Notes: a model not told the origin generated them from the sequence alone. Shown: positions 35,448 through 44,891, counted from the stretch's first letter. The stretch is 64,000 nt of DNA from Sphingomonadaceae bacterium (GCA_947451145.1 CANFXW010000001.1:62001-126000), one strand, 5' to 3'. Translations and numbers: made by a program.

Positions 35448-36761
35448 TCAGGCGGTTTCGGCGTGCTTCATGAACATCTGCACGATATCGCCCGAGGTGA
35501 TCGGGCGCGCTTCCTCGCCAGCCGCCAGCGGAGCCGCACCGCCACTTGAACGGACCGAGATGTCAACATCCTTGGCTTGCGCACGCAGCGCCGCCACAGT
35601 CAGCTCTTCGCGCTTGTGGTGGGCAAAAAGATCGAACTTGAAATCGCGCATGGCATTGCCGTGGGTGATTTTGTTGATCTGGGCCTCGGTCAGATGATTG
35701 ATGGTTTCCCACAGCCGCTCTGGCACGTTCGGCCACAGAGTGTCGGAATGCGGATAGTCGCACTCATAGGCGATGTTGTCTTCGCCGATGCGGTCGATGT
35801 TCTGCAGACCATAGGCATCGTCGATGAAGCAGCTGGTGAAGTGCTGGGCAAAGACCTCGCTGGGCTTGCGATCACCGAAGATGGTGTTCGAATTGGTCCA
35901 GGCCTGGTGCTGCATATGTGAGAAATCGGCGCGCTCTGTCAGGTAAGGAATCCAGCCGATGCCGCTTTCCGACAGGGCGATGCGCAGCGTCGGGTGGTTC
36001 TTCAGTGCCTTCAGGTTCAGCCAGTCGGCTGCGCCGATCGAGACCGACATCGGCATGGTAGTGATCCATGCCTCGATCGGGGTCTCCATCGAAGCATGCG
36101 GCGCAGGGTTGCCGCCGCCGATGTGCAGACAGAGCGTTGTGCCAAGCTCGGCAGCCGCGGCGTACATCGGCTCCCAATAGGGGTTGTGGATGCTGGGCAG
36201 TCCGCGCACAGTGGGATTGTCGTTGATCGAAACGGCGTGGCAGCCCTTGGCCGACAGGCGCTTCAGTTCAGCTACCGTGGCGTCCATGTCCCATACCGGC
36301 AGAAGCCCGCAGGGAATAAACCGGCCGGGATAGGTACCGCACCACTCATCTACATGCCAATCGTTATAGGCCTGCAAGTGAACCAGCGCCTGCGACTTGT
36401 CTTCGGCCTGAACAAACAGTCCGCCGTCGATCATCGGGAAGCTGGCAAAGTTGAGCGATGCGGCGATGCCGTTGACGTTCATATCGGCAATGCGGGCATG
36501 TACGTCATAGCAGCCGGGACGCAGCTGATCGAACGAGGTTGGCTCCATGCCATATTCCTCGCGCGGGCGGCCAACGACGGCGTTTAGACCGACCGAGGGG
36601 ATCTTCTTGCCCTGGTATTCCCAGAAGTTGGTACCGTCGCTCTTGGTGCGCAGTTTGGGCGCGGTGGCCAGCGCTTCGCCAGAAAGATGGCGATCAAACA
36701 TGTCGCCGGGTTCAGTGATATGATCATCGACAGAGATGATAACGAGGTCGTTCATTTGCAT
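35448..36761 (-). CDS. Amidohydrolase_2 (ACMSD-like) metal-dependent hydrolase
   Basis: A 437-residue TIM-barrel protein of the amidohydrolase_2 family, which includes decarboxylases such as ACMSD. The first metal motif is DDHITEP instead of HxH; later come CLHIGGG, SESGIGW and CDYPHSD with the final aspartate. It is clearly paralogous to the protein at 62621: both share the N-terminus, YNDWH, SSCFIDDAYGL-like and a C-terminal tail (TSGDI..MFMKHAE). Decarboxylation, ring opening or hydrolysis are all possible. It is between the GMC and SDR genes of the operon. Confidence 0.88.
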   Translation of the reverse strand: MQMNDLVIISVDDHITEPGDMFDRHLSGEALATAPKLRTKSDGTNFWEYQGKKIPSVGLNAVVGRPREEYGMEPTSFDQLRPGCYDVHARIADMNVNGIAASLNFASFPMIDGGLFVQAEDKSQALVHLQAYNDWHVDEWCGTYPGRFIPCGLLPVWDMDATVAELKRLSAKGCHAVSINDNPTVRGLPSIHNPYWEPMYAAAAELGTTLCLHIGGGNPAPHASMETPIEAWITTMPMSVSIGAADWLNLKALKNHPTLRIALSESGIGWIPYLTERADFSHMQHQAWTNSNTIFGDRKPSEVFAQHFTSCFIDDAYGLQNIDRIGEDNIAYECDYPHSDTLWPNVPERLWETINHLTEAQINKITHGNAMRDFKFDLFAHHKREELTVAALRAQAKDVDISVRSSGGAAPLAAGEEARPITSGDIVQMFMKHAETA

Positions 36762-36808
36762 GATATTCTCCCCATGCAGCGGCCATTTTTGGCCATTGAT
36801 TGTTACAG

Positions 36809-38422
36809 TCAGGCAGCTTCATCTCTTAGGATGAATTCTGCTGCGCGCATACCGATCATCATTGCCGGGCCGTTGGTATTGCCCGAAACGAGTGTTGGCA
36901 TGATCGAAGTATCGGCAATGCGCAGGCCCGAGACTCCGCGAACGCGGAGCTGCGGATCAACCACGGCGCGATCATCGCTTCCCATCCGCGCAGTACCGGC
37001 GGAGTGGAAGCACGATCCGCTAATGCCCATGGCATTGGCGAGGATGTCGTCATCGCTTTCAAGTTCGCGAGTCGGCGAGCATTCCTCGACCACCCAGTCC
37101 TTGAGCGCAGCCTGCTGCCCCAGTCGGCGGTTCCAGCGGAACGCCCCGACGAAACGCTGCCGATCAATCTCGGCCGAGAGGTGGTTGACGTTGATATAGG
37201 GTGCTTCCGAGCCATCGGCAGAGTTCAGCCGCACTTCGCCCTGGCTTTCCGGCCGGGTGAAATAGGTAACGAATGTGATGCCTGGAAACGGATCGAGTGC
37301 AATGTCTTCACTCTTGCCGCTGCTGCTCGCAGATACTGTCATCAGGCCGAACTGCAGATCGGCATGATCGAACGACGGATCAGACTTGGCAAAGCCGCCA
37401 ACTTCGTGCGCCGAATGGGTCATCGGTCCCTTGCGGCCAACCAAATAGCGCAGCATCGACAGACCTGCCCGCCAGCCACCCAAATCCTTGTTTTGACTAT
37501 GGCTGCGCACTTGCAGACGCAAGTCTGCATGGCGGTGCTCGCGCAGATTGCGGCCGACTTCCGGCGCATCAACAACGACCGGAATTCCAAGCGACTGCAG
37601 CAGCGCCGCCGGACCAATGCCCGACTGTTGCAGCAGCAATGGCGTCTGGATCGCGCCCGCAGAGATAATCACTTCGCGCGCTGCAGCTATCGAGCGCTCG
37701 CCGTCCTTATCGCGGATACGAATACCCGTTGCGCGCGTGCCGGTAAATTCCACCCGCAGCACTTCGGTTTCCGTCGCAATGTCGAGATTGGCCCTGCCCT
37801 TTGCGCCTTCCAGAAAAGCCCGCGCCGAACTGAAACGCTGGTTCTTCCAGCGGGTCGAGGGCTGGTAGCCCATACCGCCTTCGCGCACAGCATCGACACC
37901 GTTGACATCAGAGACACGCTTGATGCCCATTTCCTGCGTCGCATTCAGGATTGCTTCGCACAATGGATCGCCCGCCGGATGCGTAGAGATGCGCTGCGGC
38001 CCGCCGGCGCCCCGATCAGGCCCGGGGCCAAGATCATGGTCCTCCAGCGCCATGAAGGCAGGCAGAACCTCGTCCCAGCCCCAGCCCTCGCAACCGGAAG
38101 CGGCCCAGCCATTGTAGTCCAAGGGTGCACCGCGCATGTAGATCATGCCGTTTACCGAGCTCGAACCACCGAGGGTGCGTCCGCGAAACCAGCGCTCACT
38201 CGGACCGTTACCGCCGGTTTGAACCTGATAGTCCCAGATATACTTGCTGCCGGGATTGAGGATCACCCCGAGCCCGCGCGGCATATGGATGAATGTGCTG
38301 TTGTCTACCGGGCCGCTCTCGACCAGCAGAACCGACCGCTTGGGATCAGCAGAAAGCTTTTCCGCAAGGGGGCAACCAGCAGAGCCAGCGCCCACCACGA
38401 TGTAATCGTACTGGTCCTTCAT
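36809..38422 (-). CDS. GMC oxidoreductase (choline dehydrogenase-like)
   Basis: A 537-residue FAD enzyme of the glucose-methanol-choline family. It has VVGAGSAGCPLAEKLS for FAD binding, the RGRTLGGSSSVNGMIYMRG signature, the active-site histidine in CFHSAGTARMG and LRIADTSIMP near the end. It oxidises an alcohol, passing electrons to the respiratory chain or oxygen. As first gene of the operon followed by amidohydrolase, SDR and aldehyde dehydrogenase, it likely makes the aldehyde. A TetR gene is 158 bases upstream on the same strand. Confidence 0.92.
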   Translation of the reverse strand: MKDQYDYIVVGAGSAGCPLAEKLSADPKRSVLLVESGPVDNSTFIHMPRGLGVILNPGSKYIWDYQVQTGGNGPSERWFRGRTLGGSSSVNGMIYMRGAPLDYNGWAASGCEGWGWDEVLPAFMALEDHDLGPGPDRGAGGPQRISTHPAGDPLCEAILNATQEMGIKRVSDVNGVDAVREGGMGYQPSTRWKNQRFSSARAFLEGAKGRANLDIATETEVLRVEFTGTRATGIRIRDKDGERSIAAAREVIISAGAIQTPLLLQQSGIGPAALLQSLGIPVVVDAPEVGRNLREHRHADLRLQVRSHSQNKDLGGWRAGLSMLRYLVGRKGPMTHSAHEVGGFAKSDPSFDHADLQFGLMTVSASSSGKSEDIALDPFPGITFVTYFTRPESQGEVRLNSADGSEAPYINVNHLSAEIDRQRFVGAFRWNRRLGQQAALKDWVVEECSPTRELESDDDILANAMGISGSCFHSAGTARMGSDDRAVVDPQLRVRGVSGLRIADTSIMPTLVSGNTNGPAMMIGMRAAEFILRDEAA

Positions 38423-38580
38423 TTCAGGTCTTTCCCGGATGACTTATCGGCTTCGTTACAACAGCACGACAATACCATCGATTCCGTTGCTCACATGGTG
38501 ATAGCATTTTTTGAGGGTGGACTGTCAAGTTTTGATCCTGATCCAGAGTATGGCCTCGTTGCGCGAAGCCTGGGCATTTT

Positions 38581-39162
38581 CTATTTCAATTGCTTGAGCC
38601 AGGCCAACAACGCCGATTCCGCATCACCATGCCCCATCTCCACTCCCAGGCTTGCCTCGATCGCAATCGAAGTAGCAACGGACTGAAGCAGCATCGCTGT
38701 CGCAGCGGGTGAGGTCGGCAGGGTTATGCCGCGATTCCGCGCATAGGCTTCAAGAACATCCGCCATAGCTAGGCGGAACCGGTCAGTGTAAACCTTGTAC
38801 TCACGCGCAATTGAAGGATGCCGGATGGCGAGTTTCATCAGCTCGAAGATGACTGCTGCCGACTGCAGGATGCTGCCAAACAGCAGATCGATGGCATCCC
38901 CGGTCTGAGCAGATTCCCGGATCATTTCTTCTGATCGCGCACCTTCTTCGCGCATGACCGCGACGAATAACTCATCGAGAGTGCCGAAGTAGTAGTGGAC
39001 GATGTGCCGCCCAAGCCCGACCCGCTCAGCCAACCGCCTCGCCGTGACAGCATCAACACCTTCTTCACGCAGAATTTCGACAGCACATTCAAGCAGCTGC
39101 GCCCTAACGGCCGAATTTTCAGTTCCCTTTCGTCGGGAAATCGCGGCGGTCATTCGTACCAT
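38581..39162 (-). CDS. TetR-family regulator
   Basis: A 193-residue TetR protein with helix-turn-helix around residues 22-65 (EEGVDAVTARRLAERVGLGRHIVHYYF in parts: AERVGLGRHIVHYYF). It is directly upstream of the GMC operon on the same strand and so probably controls it. The C-terminal half ends in a helix (SALLAWLKQLK). Two start codons are possible (39162 or three codons later). Confidence 0.87.
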   Translation of the reverse strand: MVRMTAAISRRKGTENSAVRAQLLECAVEILREEGVDAVTARRLAERVGLGRHIVHYYFGTLDELFVAVMREEGARSEEMIRESAQTGDAIDLLFGSILQSAAVIFELMKLAIRHPSIAREYKVYTDRFRLAMADVLEAYARNRGITLPTSPAATAMLLQSVATSIAIEASLGVEMGHGDAESALLAWLKQLK

Positions 39163-39380
39163 GTCCTATCGAGTCAAACGCAGCAACAACACTACGAGCG
39201 GCGGAATTCAGCTTAGCAAGGCCACCGAGAACGTTGAACCTGAAACATTCAGTGCAATGCATAGCGTCCATAACCTGAAAGCCAATTGGCGTGATACCGC
39301 AATTTTCAGATGGGCCAGCAAAGTCGCTTACGCGCCCACTTTGCTTCCCGATGGAGCCCACGCGGATGCCAACAGACCAG

Positions 39381-40241
39381 TCACTGCGCCGTTTGCAGCA
39401 GTTCGGCGACAGCCTTGTGCACTGTCTGCGCAGTGGCTTCTGCCCCGGCCTGATTGGGGTGAAAGGGAGCGCCACTGCCGGGAGCAGCACCATTGACCCA
39501 GGGAGCGGCTGAACAGATATCATGTCCCGCACTTGCTCCAGCCATGTCCACAAAGATCGCGCCTGACTGTTCCGCGGCCAGCTTGGTCGCTTCGTGCAGG
39601 CGAGCAGCCACTTGCCGTCCTCTATCGGCCACTGCAGCGTCAAAGCCCAGCTCTTTGCAGCTGGCATTTTCAGGCAGCAGATTGGGATAGCTAACCAGTG
39701 CGATCACGGCCTTTGGCGCACGAGCACGGACTGCCTGCACAATCTTGATCATGTTCTCGGTGACCAATCCGAAGTTCCGCTCGGCAACTGGCTTTGGTTC
39801 GCTCAGCAAGAGCTTGCCCAAGGCCCCTGCCCCGCCCGATGCCAAGGTCAGATCGCCGATATAGCCTACGTCATTACCGCCAGAAGTAATCGTCACCAGC
39901 CGCGTGTCCGCCCCGACTGCATCAATCTGCGGCCCCAGAAATACCTGCCCGCCCTTGAGTATATGTTCGGTAGTCGAACCGGAACAGGACATGTCGACCA
40001 GCGACAATCCGGTGAGCCGCGCCAATTGATGGGGGTAGCCGTTGGTAGAACGCATACACACGAAGGGACTTCCCGGCTCGCGCGCACCCAGCCCAAGGCC
40101 AGCCGCGAACGAACTGCCCAGCGCAACATATTGCCCCGAGGTATCGGGTTTGCGCTTGCCCTGCCAGAAGAGGACAAGCAGCACGAGCAGCGCCAGGGCT
40201 GCAAGAACCGAAATTCCGATGACGGCAATATTCCTGATCAT
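39381..40241 (-). CDS. SGNH-family lipase/esterase with N-terminal membrane anchor
   Basis: A 286-residue protein. Residues 4-27 are a hydrophobic helix (signal anchor), so the enzyme faces the periplasm. The catalytic serine is in YVALGSSFAAG, the asparagine in SGGNDVGY, and the histidine in PFHPNQAG, the order of the SGNH_2 lipases of actinobacterial type. It is 39 bases after matB on the same strand and may be read through from it. Likely hydrolyses an ester outside the cytoplasm. Confidence 0.87.
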   Translation of the reverse strand: MIRNIAVIGISVLAALALLVLLVLFWQGKRKPDTSGQYVALGSSFAAGLGLGAREPGSPFVCMRSTNGYPHQLARLTGLSLVDMSCSGSTTEHILKGGQVFLGPQIDAVGADTRLVTITSGGNDVGYIGDLTLASGGAGALGKLLLSEPKPVAERNFGLVTENMIKIVQAVRARAPKAVIALVSYPNLLPENASCKELGFDAAVADRGRQVAARLHEATKLAAEQSGAIFVDMAGASAGHDICSAAPWVNGAAPGSGAPFHPNQAGAEATAQTVHKAVAELLQTAQ

Positions 40242-40280
40242 TTCCTGCCTCTCAACTTTTACGCTCTGCCGACGCGTAGC

Positions 40281-41792
40281 TCACTTGAAGCTGTCACCCA
40301 GCTGGTCGCGCAGCACAGTTTTTTGCACCTTGCCCATGCCGTTTTTGGGCAGTTCTTCAACAAAGACGATCCGGCGCGGTTGTTTGAAACGCGCAAGTTT
40401 GTCGGCAAGGGCAGCCTTGATAGCCTCGCCATCAGCAAAGCCGGGCTCCATAGGCACGACCACCGCGACGACCCCCTCGCCCATGTCGGGATGCGGAACG
40501 CCGATCACCGCAGATTCACGAACCTCGCGCAGTTCATCAAGCGCAGTCTCTACCTCCGCCGGATAGATATTGTAGCCTCCCGAAATAATCAGATCCTTGG
40601 CCCGGCCCACGATCGAAACATAGCCGCGCGCGTCGATGAAGCCGAGGTCGCCCGATATGAAATAGCCATCGCGAAACTCCGCCGCTGTCTTTTCCGGCAT
40701 TTTCCAATAGCCCTGAAACACATTAGGGCCCGCAATCTCGATAACCCCTATCTCGCCTTGCGGCAGGACGCGACCGGTTTCCGGGTCAGCAATGCGGATC
40801 GAAACGCCCGGCAGCGGCAAGCCTACAGTCCCTGCGATGCGGTCGCCCTCATAGGGGTTGGAGGTGTTCATATTGGTTTCGGTCATGCCGTAACGCTCAA
40901 GGATCGCATGACCTGTGCGTTCGGAAAACTCGCGGTGAATGTCGGCCGAAAGCGGCGCCGAGCCCGAAATGAAGAGCCGCATATGCGACACGAGTTCACG
41001 CGTGAACCGCTTTTCCTTGAGCAGGCGGATGTAAAAGGTGGGTACACCCATCATTACACTGGCCCGCGGCAGTGCAGACAGGACCTCGTCAGCATCAAAG
41101 GCGGGGAGGAAGATCATTCCCGCGCCCGCTGCCATGACCACGTTGGTGGCAACAAACAGCCCATGGGTATGGAAGATTGGCAATGCGTGGAGCAGCGTGT
41201 CCCCGGAGGTGAAGCGCCAATGATCCCGAAGCGTGAAGCAATTGGAAGCCAGATTATCGTGGCTCAGCATCGCGCCCTTGGATCGGCCTGTGGTGCCTGA
41301 AGTGTAGAGGATAGCGGCCAGATCATCATCGGCGACATCCACGGTGACAAAGCTGTCCTTTGCATTGGCCGCCGCTGAAGCAAGCGAACCGTCACCTTGC
41401 GCACCCAGCGTCTCTACCTGCGGCACACCAGCTGCCTTGGCCAACGGACGGATCATATCGGCCTGGGCCGGATCACAAACGAACAGCGCAGGACTTGCGT
41501 CGCGCATGAAATAGTCGAGTTCGCCAGCGGTGTATGCGGTGTTCAACGGCAAGAAAATCGCGCCGCAGCGCAAACAGGCGAGATAGAGCATCAACATATC
41601 GATGCTCTTGGGCACCTGTACGGCAACGCGATCACCGCGCGCCACACCAAGATCAACCAGCATATTTGCATAGCGTGCAGACCTGCTTTCAAGGTCGGCA
41701 TAGGTCACGACCGAGCCGTCACCCAATGTTGCAAACGGGCGGGCTCGCTCAGCGGGGAAGCAGGCTTGAAGGCGATCAAAAAGGTTGGCCAT
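40281..41792 (-). CDS. matB: Malonyl-CoA synthetase
   Basis: A 503-residue ANL-family ligase, the length usual for MatB. AILYTSGTTGRSKGAMLSH, YGMTETNM, GRAKDLIISGGYNIYPAEVE and the lysine in KNGMGKVQK are all visible. Identity as malonyl-CoA synthetase rests on overall likeness and on the divergent malonate-transporter genes madL/madM with a GntR regulator. It converts malonate, CoA and ATP to malonyl-CoA. The ATG at 41792 fits the family; the frame continues upstream to 42041 through the promoter region. The usual partner, malonyl-CoA decarboxylase, is not in the window. Confidence 0.85.
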   Translation of the reverse strand: MANLFDRLQACFPAERARPFATLGDGSVVTYADLESRSARYANMLVDLGVARGDRVAVQVPKSIDMLMLYLACLRCGAIFLPLNTAYTAGELDYFMRDASPALFVCDPAQADMIRPLAKAAGVPQVETLGAQGDGSLASAAANAKDSFVTVDVADDDLAAILYTSGTTGRSKGAMLSHDNLASNCFTLRDHWRFTSGDTLLHALPIFHTHGLFVATNVVMAAGAGMIFLPAFDADEVLSALPRASVMMGVPTFYIRLLKEKRFTRELVSHMRLFISGSAPLSADIHREFSERTGHAILERYGMTETNMNTSNPYEGDRIAGTVGLPLPGVSIRIADPETGRVLPQGEIGVIEIAGPNVFQGYWKMPEKTAAEFRDGYFISGDLGFIDARGYVSIVGRAKDLIISGGYNIYPAEVETALDELREVRESAVIGVPHPDMGEGVVAVVVPMEPGFADGEAIKAALADKLARFKQPRRIVFVEELPKNGMGKVQKTVLRDQLGDSFK

Positions 41793-41824
41793 AAATCTTT
41801 CTATGCTCTTGTTTCTTTTCAGTA

Positions 41825-41869
41825 TTGCCGTCAGCGCGGCAAGCACCCTCGCGGGTGGAGGCCACCCGC
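41825..41869 (-). other. Tandem hairpins in the matB leader
   Basis: GCGGGTGG-AGG-CCACCCGC (41851-41869) and TTGCCG-TCAGCG-CGGCAA (41825-41842) would fold as two hairpins in the matB mRNA leader, 33-77 bases before the start codon. Neither is followed by a T-run, so they are not plain terminators. Role unknown: mRNA stability or a binding site are possible. Confidence 0.35.
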
Positions 41870-41897
41870 TGTATATCAGATAGCATTGGAATGAGAT

Positions 41898-41909
41898 TTC
41901 GTATACGCA
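41898..41909. promoter_or_regulatory. Candidate MatR-type operator
   Basis: CGTATACG (41900-41907) is a perfect palindrome between the divergent matB and madL genes, with outer T/A at 41898/41909 also symmetric. MatR of Rhizobium is reported to bind a palindrome centred on GTATAC, and the last gene of the madLM transcript encodes a MatR-like protein, so this is the best operator candidate here. Confidence 0.55.
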
Positions 41910-42003
41910 ATATGCAAAATACAGATAGCCAGAATACAGGAGAGCGTATGCAGGTTTCGCAAGGCCCAAGCCAGTTGCCGGGCAATAGCCCCCCTTGCCT
42001 GCC

Positions 42004-42438
42004 ATGACGATATCCGGTGTCGCGCTACTCGCGATTTGCACTTTGCTTGGCCAGATGCTTGGCGAGTTGTTGGGTTATCTTCTTGGAGTAAAAGCAAATG
42101 TTGGCGGTGTCGGTATCGCCATGCTGCTGCTGATTTGCTCCCGTCTATGGCTGCAACGCCGGGGCTTGCTAACAGCCGGGGTCAATCACGGGGTGGCACT
42201 TTGGGGTTCGCTCTACATCCCGGTTGTAGTGGCCATGGCCGCGCAGCAAGATGTTGTGGCAGCAGCAAAGGGAGGCCCCATGGTGCTGGTCGGCGGGGTT
42301 GGTATCGTCGTGCTTTCCTTCGCCATGGTTGCGATGATGGGGCGGCTGTCAGGACAGAGCGAAACGATGGACGAGATTGAGGCTCGCGAACGCGCCGATG
42401 CCGAAGCCGCCGCTGCATTTGAGAGGACTGACCCATGA
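42004..42438 (+). CDS. madL: Malonate transporter small subunit
   Basis: A 144-residue membrane protein with four hydrophobic segments and an acidic C-terminal tail, matching MadL. The ATG at 42004 is used; an in-frame TTG three codons earlier is also open. Its stop overlaps the madM start (ATGA), which supports a two-subunit complex. MadL and MadM together take up malonate with sodium or protons in Malonomonas-type systems. Confidence 0.85.
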   Translation: MTISGVALLAICTLLGQMLGELLGYLLGVKANVGGVGIAMLLLICSRLWLQRRGLLTAGVNHGVALWGSLYIPVVVAMAAQQDVVAAAKGGPMVLVGGVGIVVLSFAMVAMMGRLSGQSETMDEIEARERADAEAAAAFERTDP

Positions 42439-43214
42439 TCACCGATGGACTTGATCGGATCAACCATGTCCTGACCGGCAACGCACTTCTCGTTGCTTTC
42501 GCGCTTGTCGGGCTCATAATGTGGCTCTCCAACTATTTGTCGGCAAAGCTCACCGCGGGGCGCATTCACGGCTCCGCCATAGCAATTATTATCGGCCTCG
42601 GCCTGGCATTCTGGGGCGGCATTTCCAGCGGGGGGCACAAGGGCCTGGCAGATTTGCCGCTGTTGTCCGGTATTGGTTTGATGGGCGGCGCAATGCTGCG
42701 CGATTTCGCAATTGTCGCCACCGCATGCGAGGTAGACATCGTCCGCGCCAAGCGGGCTGGCGTAATTGGCACTGTCGCACTGGTATTGGGCACAGTTCTG
42801 CCATTTTTCTTCGGCGCGGCTGTAGCCTGGAGTTTTGGCTATCGTGATGCGGTGTCGCTATCCACGATTGGCGCAGGTGCAGTCACCTATATCGTGGGCC
42901 CGGTCACCGGCGCAGCGCTGGGCGCGGATTCTGCGATCATCGCACTGTCGATTGCGATAGGCGTGCTCAAGGCCATCATGGTCATGATTTTTACGCCGCT
43001 GGTGGCGCCATACATTCGCCTGAACAATCCACGCACCGCGATGGTTTTTGGCGGGATGATGGGCACAGTAAGCGGCGTATCCGCCGGACTGGCTGCGACT
43101 GATCGCCGCTTGGTGCCATATGGCGCACTGACCGCCACCTTCCACACAGGTCTTGGCTGCCTGCTTGCTCCATCAGCCTTGTATTTTGCCTTACGGACAT
43201 TGATCGGGGTATGA
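42435..43214 (+). CDS. madM: Malonate transporter large subunit
   Basis: A 259-residue membrane protein with about eight to nine hydrophobic segments, matching MadM in length and in segments such as AYIVGPV-like VTYIVGPVTGAALGADS. It overlaps madL by four bases and the GntR gene by four bases, so the three genes form one translationally coupled transcript. The pair is expected to import malonate, which MatB then activates. Confidence 0.87.
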   Translation: MITDGLDRINHVLTGNALLVAFALVGLIMWLSNYLSAKLTAGRIHGSAIAIIIGLGLAFWGGISSGGHKGLADLPLLSGIGLMGGAMLRDFAIVATACEVDIVRAKRAGVIGTVALVLGTVLPFFFGAAVAWSFGYRDAVSLSTIGAGAVTYIVGPVTGAALGADSAIIALSIAIGVLKAIMVMIFTPLVAPYIRLNNPRTAMVFGGMMGTVSGVSAGLAATDRRLVPYGALTATFHTGLGCLLAPSALYFALRTLIGV

Positions 43215-43915
43215 CCGGGGCACAGCCCGCCAATGACGCCAGCGTCGATCTGCTATCAGACCGAATTCGTAATGCGCTGACCGACGCACTGGCCAACGGC
43301 GAATTCAAACCTGGCGCAGCGCTGGACGAGCAGGCGCTGGCAGATCGCTATGGCGCCTCACGCACGCCGGTTCGCGAGGCCCTGCGGCAACTCGCCGTTG
43401 CCGGACTGGTTGAGCTGCGCCCCCGGCGCGGTGCCGTGGTCGCACGGATCACTATCGATCGCATTATGGAAATGTTCGAGTGCACTGCAGAGATCGAAGC
43501 GCTCTGCGCGCGTCTGGCAACCCATCGCATGACCCCGATAGAACGCAGCAACCTCCTTCGGATTCATGGCCAGGCCAACGAGGCAGCGCGGAGCGCCGAT
43601 GTTGATCGCTATGACGCTCTCAACCGCCAGTTCCACGAAGCCCTGTACTATGGAACCCACAACCAGTTCCTCGCAGAACAGGCGATGACGATCCGCGAAC
43701 GATTGGGGGCATACCGGAGGACGCAACTTCGTCAGGTTGGCCGGCTGGGCCGGTCAATCGGAGAACACGATGAACTGGTTCTCGCCATTTCACGCGGCGA
43801 CGGTGAAGATGCGGCCAAGTGGATGCGAGCCCACCTGCTGAATGCATCAAGTGCCTTGATCGAATTTTTCGAAGACGGACGACAGATTGCGGCTAGTGAC
43901 AGCCCTGCCCCATAA
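43211..43915 (+). CDS. GntR-family regulator, FCD subclass (MatR-like)
   Basis: A 234-residue regulator with a winged helix-turn-helix at the N-terminus (LADRYGASRTPVREALRQLAVAGL) and a helical FCD ligand domain with the metal-binding histidines expected in NRQFHEALYYGTHN. Because it is the last gene of the madLM transcript and next to matB, it is most likely the malonate-responsive regulator MatR. It would bind GTATAC palindromes such as the one at 41900. Confidence 0.87.
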   Translation: MTGAQPANDASVDLLSDRIRNALTDALANGEFKPGAALDEQALADRYGASRTPVREALRQLAVAGLVELRPRRGAVVARITIDRIMEMFECTAEIEALCARLATHRMTPIERSNLLRIHGQANEAARSADVDRYDALNRQFHEALYYGTHNQFLAEQAMTIRERLGAYRRTQLRQVGRLGRSIGEHDELVLAISRGDGEDAAKWMRAHLLNASSALIEFFEDGRQIAASDSPAP

Positions 43916-44054
43916 TCCATGGCGCGGATGAGCAATCCGGAGAACAGTGCTGGTAATTGGCTCCGATCAATCTGCCCTGCTAGATTTTCGTGTAGTCCCG
44001 AGGCATGGCGTAACAATGCTTCGCCTTGCATTGGATTGGGATTGGAGAAAGTAA

Positions 44055-44783
44055 TTGGCAAATCAGGACGCCGCGTTGCGCTTTACGCTCCCTGACGATC
44101 AAAGGGCTGCTGCCGCGGACAGCTTTGCCCGCAGCGGCGTGTTGCGGGTACCCAATCTTTTCGCCTCTGATGTGGCCGACGCGCTGTACCAGCACTTCGA
44201 TTCAGAACTGGAATGGAGCCGCACGATCAGTCAGGCCGAGACGGCATTTGACCTCTCGCCCCAAGCGATAGCTGCGATGGATTTCGGCACAGATCAGGAA
44301 TTGCTCACAAGAATTCACAAGACCGCGACCGACGGCTTTCAGTTTCTGTTCGATTCCGTGATCGTGTCGGATGTCGCGGCTGAGCGCAAAGCGCGTGGGC
44401 TGCTGCTGGACCGGGTGGTTGAAGCGCTCAACCATCCAGACTCGCTGGATACGTTCCGGGCCATAACCGGCGTACCGGAAATCCGCGTCGCCGATGGTCA
44501 GGCGACGCGCTATTTACCCGGCCATTTTCTGACCAGCCATGATGATGGCATCGATGGTGAAGGCCGGGTTGCAGCCTATGTTATCAGTCTCACCAAGGAC
44601 TGGCGTCCGGATTGGGGCGGGTTGCTGCAGTTTCACAGCGCCTCGGGCGATGTGCCATTGGCGCTCAAGCCATGTTTCAATGCCATCAGCATGTTTCGCG
44701 TACCGCAAGAGCACAGCGTTTCATACGTCGCCCCCTTTGCCGCTGCGCCGCGCTATTCGATTACAGGCTGGGTCCGCCGGTGA
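44055..44783 (+). CDS. 2OG-Fe(II) oxygenase (prolyl-4-hydroxylase-like)
   Basis: A 242-residue dioxygenase. The iron triad is clear: histidine 162 and aspartate 164 in SHDDG, and histidine 220 in PQEHSVSYV; arginine 233 in PRYSITGW should hold 2-oxoglutarate. It would hydroxylate a small molecule or peptide. The start is TTG at 44055, with GGAGAAAG four bases before it; no ATG fits the domain. It heads a short + run with VOC and LEH-like genes. The role in the pathway is unknown. Confidence 0.85.
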   Translation: MANQDAALRFTLPDDQRAAAADSFARSGVLRVPNLFASDVADALYQHFDSELEWSRTISQAETAFDLSPQAIAAMDFGTDQELLTRIHKTATDGFQFLFDSVIVSDVAAERKARGLLLDRVVEALNHPDSLDTFRAITGVPEIRVADGQATRYLPGHFLTSHDDGIDGEGRVAAYVISLTKDWRPDWGGLLQFHSASGDVPLALKPCFNAISMFRVPQEHSVSYVAPFAAAPRYSITGWVRR

Positions 44784-44891
44784 GGTCGCCAAAAGTGGCG
44801 GAAATTGCCTGTCGCGGCGCTCACTCCGTTGTGGGAAACAGGCGCACCGGCCATTCGCACCATTCTGAATTCCAACAAGAAGGCTAGCCCC

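Noticed and set aside
37004..38686. Open frame of 560 codons on + opposite the GMC oxidoreductase
   Set aside because: It mirrors a gene with full GMC motifs and its own product has no recognisable domain; long antisense frames are common in GC-rich genes.
39594..41300. Open frame of 568 codons on + across the SGNH and matB genes
   Set aside because: It spans two well-supported - genes and the gap between them and shows no protein motif.
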